This document shows positions 1-10,304 of a stretch of DNA of 64,000 nucleotides, piece after piece. The translations under genes were made by a program, and so were the position numbers. The stretch is from Gnomoniopsis sp. IMI 355080 (Eukaryota > Ascomycota > Sordariomycetes > Diaporthales > Gnomoniaceae): positions 124,001-188,000 of the forward strand of contig JAPEVC010000001.1 in the NCBI GenBank assembly GCA_027946555.1, written 5' to 3'. Under the pieces are notes generated by a model. The model worked only from the letters and a program-made list of their open reading frames with translations. It did no database searches and was not told the origin of the DNA. Each line of letters begins with the position of its first letter. Position 1 is the stretch's first letter.

Positions 1-790
1 CCACAATTGCGATAATGCCCATATCACTCGACAAAGCAAAGCAACTCATACCTCCACAATATGCTATTCTCGAGCATGCCTACCGAGCTCTGCTTCCTGA
101 CTTTCCCGAGGGTATGTATCCTGTCATGATGCAGGCAGGACTGGATCACGATATACAACTCGCGGCCTTTGGCATCAGCATTCCAGATTTTCAAGTGAGT
201 ACTTCCATGCCCGTAAATGTTTACGAGAGAGCTTTATTGACAGTGTCCAACAGCGTATTGGCTGGTCTTTTCCTTTCGTCGACCTACTAGGTGACGGGTA
301 CTCATCCTTTACCTGGGCACCCGCTCAGATGATAAGCTCGACCATGGAGATAGCCATAAATGGATCGCGAGACTATGGCACCACTGTTTACCCATCTTCT
401 TTTGAACCTGGCTGTGATGCCTATAGCCGCTTGCCCAACGGCACAACGACTTTCACAGGCACAGCTACCGACAACTCTGTCCATGCTACACTGCAATTTT
501 CTCCATTAGATCAGGCTTGCAGCAACCCATTCCCCGTCACATTCTATCAGAACATCACCAACCAGCCCATTTTCGGCAATGGGTCAGACTGTGATCAGCA
601 AATACGACTTTTCAACTCAACGATCAATCAAGGTGATTTTGCACCGGTGCCGGTAAAAGGCACCATCTTTTCGAATATTCCACCTGTTGATGCTAGCGCC
701 GGAGTCGATGTTTTTGGCATGTTGGTTGATACCCCATTCATTGAATATAATCATGTGGATTGTCAGTCTCTCAAAGGATATTCAGGCTAG
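1..790 (+). CDS. conserved fungal secreted glycoprotein family of unknown function, probably 5'-truncated by the window
   Basis: Exons 15-194 and 254-790, intron 195-253 (GTGAGT...CAG), giving 238 residues from the first visible Met. The frame is also open from that Met to the window edge, so the true start probably lies upstream. The mature part begins with a run of hydrophobic and Pro residues (LIPPQY), contains a block GWSFPFVDLLGDGYSSF across the splice, and carries five N-glycosylation sequons (NGS, NGT, NIT, NGS, NST). It has several Cys, yet no signal peptide in the visible part, which also argues that the N-terminus is missing. It resembles a fungal secreted family that I recall only as hypothetical; an acetoacetate decarboxylase-like fold is conceivable, but I see no catalytic lysine context that proves it. 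Splice phase and stop (TAG 788-790) are clear; function is not. Confidence 0.6.
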
Positions 791-1188
791 GGGTCTAGGG
801 ATTAGGCCAAACAATTTAGGTGTTCAGGGCTTCTTACTTTCTCGTTTCAGATTATAGCATAGGCATAGCGAAGGGGTGCTTTTTCAAAAAGTGATCATGG
901 GCATTTCTTCCTCCGGGTATTTACCCAAAACGGGAAGCTACAGAACAATATTGAGACACGGCGTCGAATCGGATGACCATACTTTGATGTTGTGCACTAA
1001 ATCGCGTGCAAGGTAAATACTAAAGCCCGCTGCCCTGTCCAATCACGTCTTGCCTATCAAGTAGTGCAGGCGCACCGCTGCCTGCACACGCCCACCAGAG
1101 ATTGCGTATGACAGTGCAGCATCTAGACTTTTCTGCAACATTTTCAGGTCTCCTTTGAGGCTTTGCGTCCCTCACAGAATACTTCTCC
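791..1188. other. convergent intergenic region
   Basis: Space of 398 bases between the stops of two convergent genes. It should hold both 3' UTRs. No ORF, repeat or RNA signal was recognised. Confidence 0.5.
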
Positions 1189-2553
1189 CTAAATCAAGGC
1201 ACTCACAGTGCTGTTGAAAGAGATGCAAGATCCCAACACAGTGCTCTCAAGCGAAGCAGTAGAATTGATAGCTGCTGCGCCCAACGCACTTGTTCCACAC
1301 TTAATTCCGAGGACGAAAGCACCGGCGACCAGGTTAGCGAGATAGGGCGCAGTGTGCTGATTAGTCGCAATATCAGTAAGTAGCTGTAGACAGAGAACGC
1401 ACTCTGGACAGATCCTTCAACAAAGGACTTCTCCTCATGTGACTTACTGTATGATCCAGGGGATAGTTCTCGTTTGTCACGGTATCACCAAGATTGTCTT
1501 CGAGCTGTCCAGTGTAGTCGCCATGGGAAACGAAGTAGACCCCTTTGGAAGGCCCACCTAGCACTTGCGTAGCATACCTGTGGATCTCACGTCAGTCAAT
1601 TTGTCTATCATATGCATCAGGACAAGAGGAGAGCTTAGTGAACAAACCAAGCGTAATATTCGAATCGATTCGGTGCGTAGACGTATGTGCCTGTCTCCCT
1701 GTGAACATGTGGAAGTTAGCAGGTAAGCTCACTCAAGCTGATAGGGATTCCGAGTGTGTTTTGACGCCTAATAACACGTAGGTGCCCCGGCGGACCAAGT
1801 TTTGCTTCAAAGCAAAAGCAAAAGGATCGCTCAAGAAAGACTAACCAAGTATTGTCTGGCGTCTGGCTCGAGAGGATGACCTTAGCACCCTTGGCCAGAT
1901 ACAAGTCCGACGCCCATTCCAAGGTAGCGTCAAAAGTGTAGATGGTTTCGTTGACGCCGTCATATTCTGAATAGCAGATTTCGGCCCCTTGGCCAGGACA
2001 GTCGGTTCGACCATCGTCTGTTGGGGTGAGACTGCCGCCATCATTATGTCCCATCTCAATCACAACCCACTAAATAGGTGGTCAGCAAATGGGAAGTGGT
2101 GGTCACCCCGCCTTAGGTGTAAGACTTACATCACCTGAAGCTACTTCATCTGCAATATCCTGGAAGCGGCCCTCTCTACGGTACGACCGGGCAGAGCGTC
2201 CCGCGACCGCTTCGTTATTCACAACGTATTCGGCCGAGTCGAAGGAGTACTGAAGGTAGTGGCCCCATCCCTGTGTTCTGTTCGTCTGGTTGTGAGCTCA
2301 TGCATTCAGATAGGTGTGGAGTAGAGAATGTCCGATGCAAGGCTCGAGTCAAGGAGTCAGAATTTCGTGCCCCCATGTGTTACATGTCTCCGTGACCAGC
2401 AATAAATAGGAACAATAAAACAACCAATACGACTCACCCAGTTCCACCACCCCCCTCAGCCATGGTGCTGTCACCTGCCAACCAAATATTGGTGACAGCC
2501 CCAGTGGCTGGGACGAGGCTGAGAAGCGCCGGCAAGATATTTATGTGTCGCAT
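1189..2553 (-). CDS. rhamnogalacturonan acetylesterase-like SGNH hydrolase (CE12 type)
   Basis: Six exons on the minus strand: 2553-2438, 2277-2130, 2069-1846, 1698-1648, 1577-1448 and 1356-1189, giving 278 residues. All phases match and all introns are GT-AG. It would remove acetyl esters from the rhamnogalacturonan backbone of pectin, outside the cell. Residues 1-19 form a signal peptide (NILPALLSLVPATGA). Block I is AGDSTMAEGGGGT with the nucleophile Ser29. EMGHND at 93-98 is the oxyanion Asn block. DHTH at 221-224 supplies the acid and base (Asp221, His224). So all SGNH catalytic residues are present. The two middle exons are short (51 and 130 nt), which breaks the frame into pieces that look meaningless alone. 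Length fits the family. The neighbouring left-edge gene also looks secreted. Fungal members act on plant cell walls, so a saprotrophic or plant-associated life is suggested, which is inference. Confidence 0.87.
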
Positions 2554-5255
2554 TTTTGTGCAGAGCTAATTAAGCAGCATATAAATCATTAACTGGGCTC
2601 CTTAGTACAGTACTGGACGTTTGGTAATACAAAAATTACTACTAGACTTCTTGGCAGTTGAGTTGATGTCTTCTTATATGTTGGCCCGCGAGCCCCATAC
2701 GCAACAATGCGTCGGCGTGTCATGACCTCGCCTCTCATCCTGTCTGGCTTTCGGTGAATGAGCTCCGTGTAGGATTTGGGCTCCGCGCCGCGAAGCTACC
2801 CCATTCTTGATTCGGACAGGAATGCCTCCGCAGGTGACATCCGGCCAGCCGGCAATCACCCAAAGAGTGGAAGGCAAGTCAATTTGGAGGAGGAGTATCT
2901 GGTTGACGCACTACGGGATTACCCGCTTCTTAGTCTTTCCGCCATTCACAGTGCCTCGTCGTCCCTAATATGACTGCGCCTGACATATATAGTTTATATG
3001 TCGGGGGAATGGATGTTCACGCGGGTGCCCCAGGTGTGTGGATTTCCTCCCCCGCAACTAGATGCTGCGCGAAATATGAAACCGGGGAAATTCCCCCACG
3101 CCACGAATAAGAAACCACAACAACGATAGCTCGTATAGTGCCTGCCCACAGTTTCTAGAGTATTGCTTGCATGCCCTGTTATTGGAATCTGCTGCTCCAA
3201 TCTACAGCTGACTAAGAGCGCCTTGTGCGGTGCTCTTGAGTCCATACCTCAGTGCCTACCAAGGTACTCAGGCCCAATAAGCGAAAGTTCAGATCGCGTT
3301 GCTTCCCCTGTGATCTCCAGCCTTCTAGCCATTGGACAACTTTGCTTGCATAATGCAAGACAGCTCTCGAACTTCTTTTCACCTGGTGAGCCTCCATTCT
3401 AAGTATTTTTGAGCCAATCCAGCCCCCGGTCAGTTGAACCGGCAACATGTATATGTCCTCTCTAGCGGTGGTGATTTTTCAGCTTCACCCGTGATCCGAA
3501 ACGGTGACCAATCGCAAGCGACCTTAGCAGTTGCTCGATATGTTGTTAACTTAATCCTTATACACAAAGCCAATGCCACAAGACTCGAAGCATGAACAAG
3601 CTTGACTAGATCTGGTGTATGTACCTATTTTTACTAAGTAGCCTGTCACATTTGCGCGTTATTGTAGCTACTTTCTTTATTCCTTAGTCATGCTTTTTGA
3701 TTTGCACCCGATGGTATCTGAGTTTCAAACCCGTCAGCCAAATTTCTGGAACTTGTCAGTCGCAATGACTAATTACTATTTTAATTTGACGCTCTCCAGT
3801 GCATTAGAGGAGATATAGCTGTTTACAATCATCATCTCTAGGAGTCTGAATATATTTTTCGTTCCTTGCGAACTTCCTGGAGCGAGCATATTGCAGTTCA
3901 CCTGATTCATCAGGATATCATCGAGCTTATACATTGGGGGGGGGGGGGAATACCAGGAAGTACTCATAGACTTGCTGCGATCAAAGGTTCTTATGAGTGC
4001 GGTCTTGGTAGTGGATCTCCAGCAGTTGGCCGAACTATGGCTGTACACAATGTCCGCTATCTCAAAAGAAATCCCCGTCGGGTTATTCGACCCCGAATCT
4101 CCACACATTGGATAATTGCAGGTGGAATGTTGACCCTTGATGAGCTTAACTTTTCAACCTGGTAATCATGAAACTAGAGACGAACGGTCTTGTCAAGGTA
4201 CTCAACACTTAGATACATACTCAAGTAGGTTAAGAGTGTCTGAGACCAAATAGACCAATCGCGGTGAATTGCATGCAACTTTGGGGTTGGCCTAGCGAGA
4301 ACACAATTGACTCGGGCCTAGAGGATCTTGGCGACGGGCCTGATGAAAGTTGATGCGGAGTGACAGAGTCAGTTGCCAAACGGCTTCTGTCTGAGCCGTT
4401 CCAGGTCAGCCTAGGCCAGACCCCTTAGTTCACAGCAAGCAGGAGACCGTTGTTGTCTGATATCTTCTTTCAAATCGTCCCGAATTAAAATGAGGCTGAC
4501 AGTTGCGGGACATCACAAAATCGGACCGCGCGCCCATGGGGAGATTGTACCAGCCGGGCCGCTAAAAAAAAAAGGATCGCCTTGAGATCACCAGCGGCCC
4601 CGACTCCGCGAACACTTAAATAGGAAATAAAATAAAAACTGGACGAACTGGTTAACGTCCGATACAATTCATTTCTCCATAGAGTTTGGCTTGCTGTTTG
4701 AACAACTATGTGTCCGCATTCGGCTTGGAAATATTGAGGCGGCTGCCCAGCCTTTTCAGTATACTGAAGCGAGCCTACCGTTGCATCACACTCCACCCCA
4801 TCTTGTCATTCATGTCGTCTGTTAGTCTTTGCACAGACTTGACTCCCAAGTGGGGCGTAGATCCTATCGATTCGTGCTCATGACTGCTTTAGGAAAAGAA
4901 CTCTTTGAATGGGCGGTTTTAGCAATTTGCTGTCCTGCGGAAGCAGGAAATGCCTTAGGGCACAGCCTCGGGCCTCATGTTTCATAATGGAACGTGAGGT
5001 CGCCAAGAGTATGAGCATAATAAGATTTACATGATCGCCTCTATCATACTTAGGTATAACTCTTCGCCTTAACCGTTTGTTTTCCCTAAACGTCCTGTCG
5101 TTTCCTCTTAGGCATCGCACTTAGACTACGCTTGCTTGTCTTGTTCGTTGATCCCTCCTCACTCTTTTGGCAGGGTCCACATCTCCTCTGAGAGGATCTC
5201 GTTCTTTAATTGCCATATTTCCATATACGTCCACAAATCAATCAATAATCTCAAT
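2554..5255. other. intergenic region, 2.7 kb
   Basis: Between two divergently placed genes. Only short overlapping frames with no family resemblance and no supporting splice structure. It contains a 13-base G run at 3936-3948 and a short A run near 4564. The last 150 bases before the LysM gene should be its promoter and 5' UTR. No tRNA or transposon was recognised. Confidence 0.5.
3936..3948 (+). repeat. poly-G homopolymer, 13 bases
   Basis: An uninterrupted run of 13 G on the plus strand inside the intergenic region. Such runs are prone to sequencing and replication slippage, so the length may not be exact. Confidence 0.9.
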
Positions 5256-6095
5256 ATGTTGGCTCTACGGGTATTGGTCGCAGCTGCTGCCTTTTTCAAC
5301 TACGTCTCGGCGTCTCCAACTGCCCATCCTGGGGCCGTAGGTGAATATGCGCAAAGAAGAGGTTAGTTTTGCGATTTCTGTCTACAAGAATTCCCTAAAG
5401 ACATAGCATCACTAACATCACCATTACCTGTAGCATTAATGCCTAGGGCTTCAGCTGCACCAGCCGCCGCCGCCGCGTCGAACGGGACGCAAACAGTGAC
5501 CGTCCAGGCAGGAGACTCTCTCGGCAAAATTGCGCCCAAATTTGGCGTCGGAATATGTGATATCGCGAAAGCCAGCGGCATCGCCAACCCTAACGTCATC
5601 ACCCCGGGGCAAACCCTCACGATTCCACCGCCCACGGCGAACCCGGACAACACTTCCTGCCTGCCACCAGCGGCCCCACCAGCAACAGCAGGATGCGTGG
5701 CTGGCGGTCCGGACAGACTCGTCATCCCCAGCGCCGGGTTGTCGGCTGAGTTAGCAGCCAAGTTTTTAAACATCACCCTCAACTCCTTTGCGGCGGCAAA
5801 CCCACAGGCATTTGCGAGTGCTGGGAGCAATGCCAGCGTCACAGCGTTGGCGGCGACCAACCTGACCGGATCGTCGATCATGGCAGTGCCAGTGTGCCCT
5901 AATAGCCAGTGTACGATTAGCCAGGGCGTAGTCAAGTCGGGAGACATCTTTGACTCCATCGCTGCCGCCGCCGGCTCCACTACAGGACAGATTCTGGCTC
6001 TGAACCCGGGTATTGACAGGTTGAACCTAGCGGTTGGACAGACGTTCACACTGCCGAGCAAGTGCCAGAATCTTACGGGCGCGGCTACCAACTGA
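5256..6095 (+). CDS. secreted LysM-domain protein, candidate chitin-binding effector
   Basis: Exons 5256-5361 and 5434-6095 (donor GTTAGT, acceptor TAG), 255 residues. A signal peptide covers about residues 1-19 (MLALRVLVAAAAFFNYVSA). LysM 1 spans about 56-99, with the typical start TVQAGDSLGKIA and end PGQTLTIP. LysM 2 spans about 195-244, with SGDIFDSIAAAAG and VGQTFTLP. The stretch between them (about 130-185) looks like a decayed LysM-like repeat. Six Cys (77, 111, 123, 190, 195, 246) suggest three disulfides. LysM modules bind chitin oligomers; secreted fungal proteins built only of LysM modules can shield hyphae or bind chitin fragments. The module count and small size fit that class, but a cell-wall role without a host is equally possible. 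The Met at 5256 is chosen because it gives the signal peptide; the frame is open further upstream. Confidence 0.87.
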
Positions 6096-8836
6096 GAGTC
6101 TTCTCTAGTATGGTGTTTGATTGAAGAAAGCCTTTCGCTAGGAATTCCAACGAGAGCACCGAACAAGTCTGAGCCCCATGTCATGAAGCTCAACGGCAAG
6201 ACCGATTGCGTCAGGATCATGCAGGTGGATGCTTCGGCAGGACCTGAGCCGTTCAGTAGACCATCTCAATGGCGTTTTCTCCTAGAGAGGAGAACTTGAA
6301 GGAAAGGGAAGAGGCCTCACGTGAAGTTTGGTATTGGAGCGCTGGGGCCTGGGTATCATGATGAAATGTTGTACTGTTAAGGGCTCGATGCCAGTGTCGG
6401 GCGGCTGGGTCGCCACGAATTAGAAGATTCCTAAGGTTGCATGACCGGGATCATGAAATACCACGAATGAACGTCCACGCGGCAAATCCAGCTGTTTACC
6501 TACTGACTATTGCGAAAAGATTCTGCCTTCGTTATTTGGTACGAGACAAGATGTGAAAGATAAAGGAGGCCATTGCATGCTAATGGTGCTTTGTGTGATT
6601 TTATGTGAAGACTAGAATAAGGTTCATGCTCAGTCTGCAAGATCCGCGAACCGGCTCACCAATGCAGATCCCATAAAAGACACACTATTGTCGTCTAGTC
6701 ATTCTTGAAGATGTGGTTCGCCATGACATCCGAGGCCGCAGATCCGGAATTGAAATCAATCCGCACCTCCTTTGTGTCCAACATATTTTTCACTAGGCTC
6801 TCTCCTCTTGTTAGCTTTAGCCAACTAAAGTGTACCCTGATATGTTGGTAGACTACGAAGGGCACATGTTCTATTTTGTTTCACTATCGTATAACCTTGT
6901 AAGAAAAGAGAGCACTGAAGGTCAACATGTCTCCTCATGGGTCACGCGTGTTCACGGGAGAAGACCGTTGTGCGCTGAATATTTACTGGTGAACCAATTA
7001 CCTACAAGATGGCATCCCAAAATTGAGGACATCTCGAGCTGAGTGAACATGACTGGGTGACCTTCGCTATGTCCTATTCCGCAATTATAGCAAGCGATCT
7101 GGTGCCAGAAACAGACTTTATGGTGGGTTCAAGCCCATGGTCAAATTTGAGCTTTGGCCGTGCTGAGGTGATTTAAGGGACAGAGTACCATCAGCGGATT
7201 GGTGAATGTTTGGACAACCAAGTGAGTTCGAATACCGTTCCTCAAATAGTCAATCCCATTGGTTCTACCTAGGTATCCGGGCTGCTATGCAGCTGCTCGG
7301 AAGTGCCTGTCACATAAGCTGAGGCTGACAAGTGATGCTTCGGAGCTGTGTGGGATCATGCCACGGGCCTGGAGTTTTGCATCGCATGATAAAGAACAAT
7401 GTAACGAATAATATATTAACCCTAATGCAGCCGGCGAGCGTCGTCCAAAGTGGATTTGGAACATCACCAGCAGTGAGGCATACTATCATCAAGTCAAGTA
7501 CCAAATCACTGACCAGCGAGAATTCTCAACAGTGCGACCCTTGACTCAAAACCTCATTTTACTCTCGACAGATCAGTGTTGACAGCAGTCGAGTTTCCCC
7601 GGAAATCCAGCACCCGAATTAGGTTTTGTCAGGGGCATCCTTCTCGCAATCATTTCCCAAGGGGCCCCCTTCCTCAAGACGATACCCACCCGCCGCGACA
7701 GGGCAGTCGCCAAGTCGTAGGTCACAAGAGCAGAACATCTTGTCAAGGAGAAGAACAACACAGTTAGATGGAAAACTAGAGGTTATCAGCTAGATTTCCA
7801 AGGGAGCTGCTACTGTCTCTCCACGGCGAGCCTGCGCGCTGCATGGCGACAAACAATTTTCTCTCCACGCAGGGCTGCTTCCCTCGCCCGGGTGGGGGAC
7901 ATCCTTACTTGCATGTGTACTTGAACGATCTGATTTCACTATGGTCAGTTTACAGTGCACGTAGAGTCGAGTGAGCCTGCTCTCTCAATTATTTGTACTT
8001 GTGGGCCTCTTTGCTCGTCCGTACTTTTGTGGGCCAGAAGTGCGAACCACCTAGCAATTGCACGGGACGAAGGCGAGACTAGCTTCAGTGAGTCCAAATG
8101 GCCAACTCTCCTGTGACTCTATCCAAGTCATTTTCATGTAGGCTTATCTTGATAAAGCCCGAGGGTCAAAATAACGCATTCTGTTCAATTCGTGCAATTG
8201 ACCTACCTGGGCAACTAGGCATGTATGCCTGGGGACTCTTCAATATTGAAATTTGACGCTGGAGACCATACATAGTAGGGCAGTCATACCGAAGTGGAGT
8301 TCAATCGCATAGATTCCAGGCAATCGACTTTAGTGCTTCTACAGCGGCACGCTGCACTCATATTGTTCAATGTTTTGTAGTAGCCATACTCGAGGTGCCG
8401 TCTTCTTCACTTTGCTGCTCCAAGACTCCTCCATCACAGTGAATGCAAGACTGGACGGGAGCGTCTATCTCATCATCAGACACTGAGGCAGCGGTCCCCA
8501 GTTAAATCGCTCTGCTACTGCCCCCCACAAACAGGCCTGAATGATGAGATAAGCTCACAGTCAAGACAGTCAACCGGGACCTACCAGGCGAATGGCGATT
8601 TCGGCGCTCAGATGACTCGGGGTGTTGCGTCATTGGAGATATGCTGTGGAGAATGCGATGGATCAAATCCGGGGTAGGAGAATATGTCCATGACAATTTA
8701 TGACAGTGCACCCTGGCCCCTGTCCGCCTGCTCATCCACATGATGCGAATCTTTGGATGCGGGGTGCTTTGAACTATATACTGCGTGCTAGCATTTGACA
8801 CTTTCATGTACTATTTTTGCTCTGGGCCACCTGGAA

Positions 8837-8863
8837 GGGAAGTGGGAAGTGGGAAGTGGGAAG
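8837..8863 (+). repeat. tandem repeat GGGAAGT, about 3.9 copies
   Basis: Copies at 8837-8843, 8844-8850, 8851-8857 and a partial copy to 8863. All full copies are identical. Confidence 0.9.
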
Positions 8864-8988
8864 AGGGGCCGATTCGAATTTCTGGGCGGGGCAGGACTTG
8901 AATGATGCGGTTCGGGCGGGAAGAATGAAATTCATGTGCGCACTCGAACGTACGAAAGGCTTCGTGCATTTCAATGTTTGCATCCCTC

Positions 8989-9009
8989 GTGTGTGTGTGT
9001 GTGTGTGTT
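8989..9009 (+). repeat. (GT)n microsatellite, about 10 copies
   Basis: Uninterrupted GT dinucleotide run in the intergenic region. Confidence 0.9.
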
Positions 9010-10304
9010 GGTGGGTTTCTCCATCCTGGTCCCTCTACTATGTAGATGTTGGAGATCAAATGTTGGAGCTCAAGCTATTGAACTGGGTGTTAACAATGAC
9101 CACCCTTCAGCCACCATACATGAACAGTCTTGTGATTTTCAAGCGCTTTGGTCCCTCCTCCGTATCTATCTAACCCACAAGTGGATGCCAGCTAAGAAAG
9201 CGGCTCAATTGGAAGATGTTGTGTATCGTGGTAATTTACAATTCGATAAGGATTGCAGGGATCTGCCATTGTCAGCAGGGGTGGGCTTGCTGCTGCCCGG
9301 ACTTGGGTTCCCCACCGGTTTTTTTGGCCTGGGATCTTCAAAGTCAAAATGCTTCACGTGGACGCCCATCGGTGGCGTTGAGACAATGTGCTTTCGACGC
9401 TGTCACGGATAAGCCCTATCAGAAAAGACAAAACAATGCAGAGGAAACGTACGATTACGTAGGGAACAGTGGCGTGAGAGCCTCGGGTGATTTCTGTTTA
9501 GGCCAGCTCTTTGGTGCCGCAAAGATCAAGGATTACATAGGTCAGAGTTGCATTCCATCAATGGTACCAGAGCAGGGGACCAAAAGGTCAATTCAGGTCC
9601 GGGTCCGGGCTGCTTGCGGCCTCGTCCAGCCAAGCATCGACATTCTGTGCGGAAAAGAAAAGAGAACGGTCGGGGAAGAAGCGAGGAGAAAGCAAGCAAT
9701 TTCCCACCAAAAGGCAGTCGCCTTTCATTTCCGTCGCTTGTTGCACAACAGGAGACACAGACACAGATACACACACGCAAAGGCCGCGGAATAACGGCCA
9801 CCGGTTCCCTAGCAAGACGCGTCGTGACAAGCTGCCAACATTAGGTAACGAGCATCAAATTTCCTTCGTTGGACCCTTATTGAGTTTGACCAGCCACTAT
9901 CCATAGCAAGAAATAGCACCTTGGGTTTCATGAGTCTTACTTTATCGATTATACGAGGAGGCAATCAATGTACATACTATGTAGTACGCAATGCGCAGTG
10001 AAGCCATTCTCTGTACCAGCCCCTGTTCCCATGGACCCCTGTCCTTGCTGAACATGCCAGTCTCCACTTCCCCAACCTTGTACCCGGCTGCCAGCAGGCA
10101 GTGGCCTGGTGTCTGTTCTAGAGCTATACTCTTTAGACCGCCGCCGGCGATTCTGCTTCCTCCAGCTTTTTTTTTACTCTGCTTCCCAAAGCCACCGCCC
10201 GCCGAGTGGTCTGTACATTATTCATAGCATACAGCATAGCATTTGGACTTTGAGTTTTCTTTCGCTTTCCTTTGGGACCCGGGAACACCTCTCAATCGCA
10301 CGCA

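Larger units (their letters stand above)
6096..10304. other. intergenic region, 4.2 kb
   Basis: No gene could be supported. The frames present lack family resemblance, and the longest (9216-9794) is low in complexity and Arg-rich near its end. A 7-bp tandem repeat (8837-8863) and a GT microsatellite (8989-9009) lie here. The palindrome TACCTAGGTA occurs at 7266-7275. The last few hundred bases, pyrimidine-rich on the plus strand, should be the promoter and leader of glycogenin. Confidence 0.5.

Noticed and set aside
3310..3360. tRNA-like words (tctagccattggacaac) on one strand
   Set aside because: No acceptor stem or complete A- and B-box arrangement could be folded around them.
9216..9794. 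Plus-strand frame of 192 codons
   Set aside because: Unstructured Cys- and Arg-rich translation with overlapping frames of similar length on both strands; looks random.
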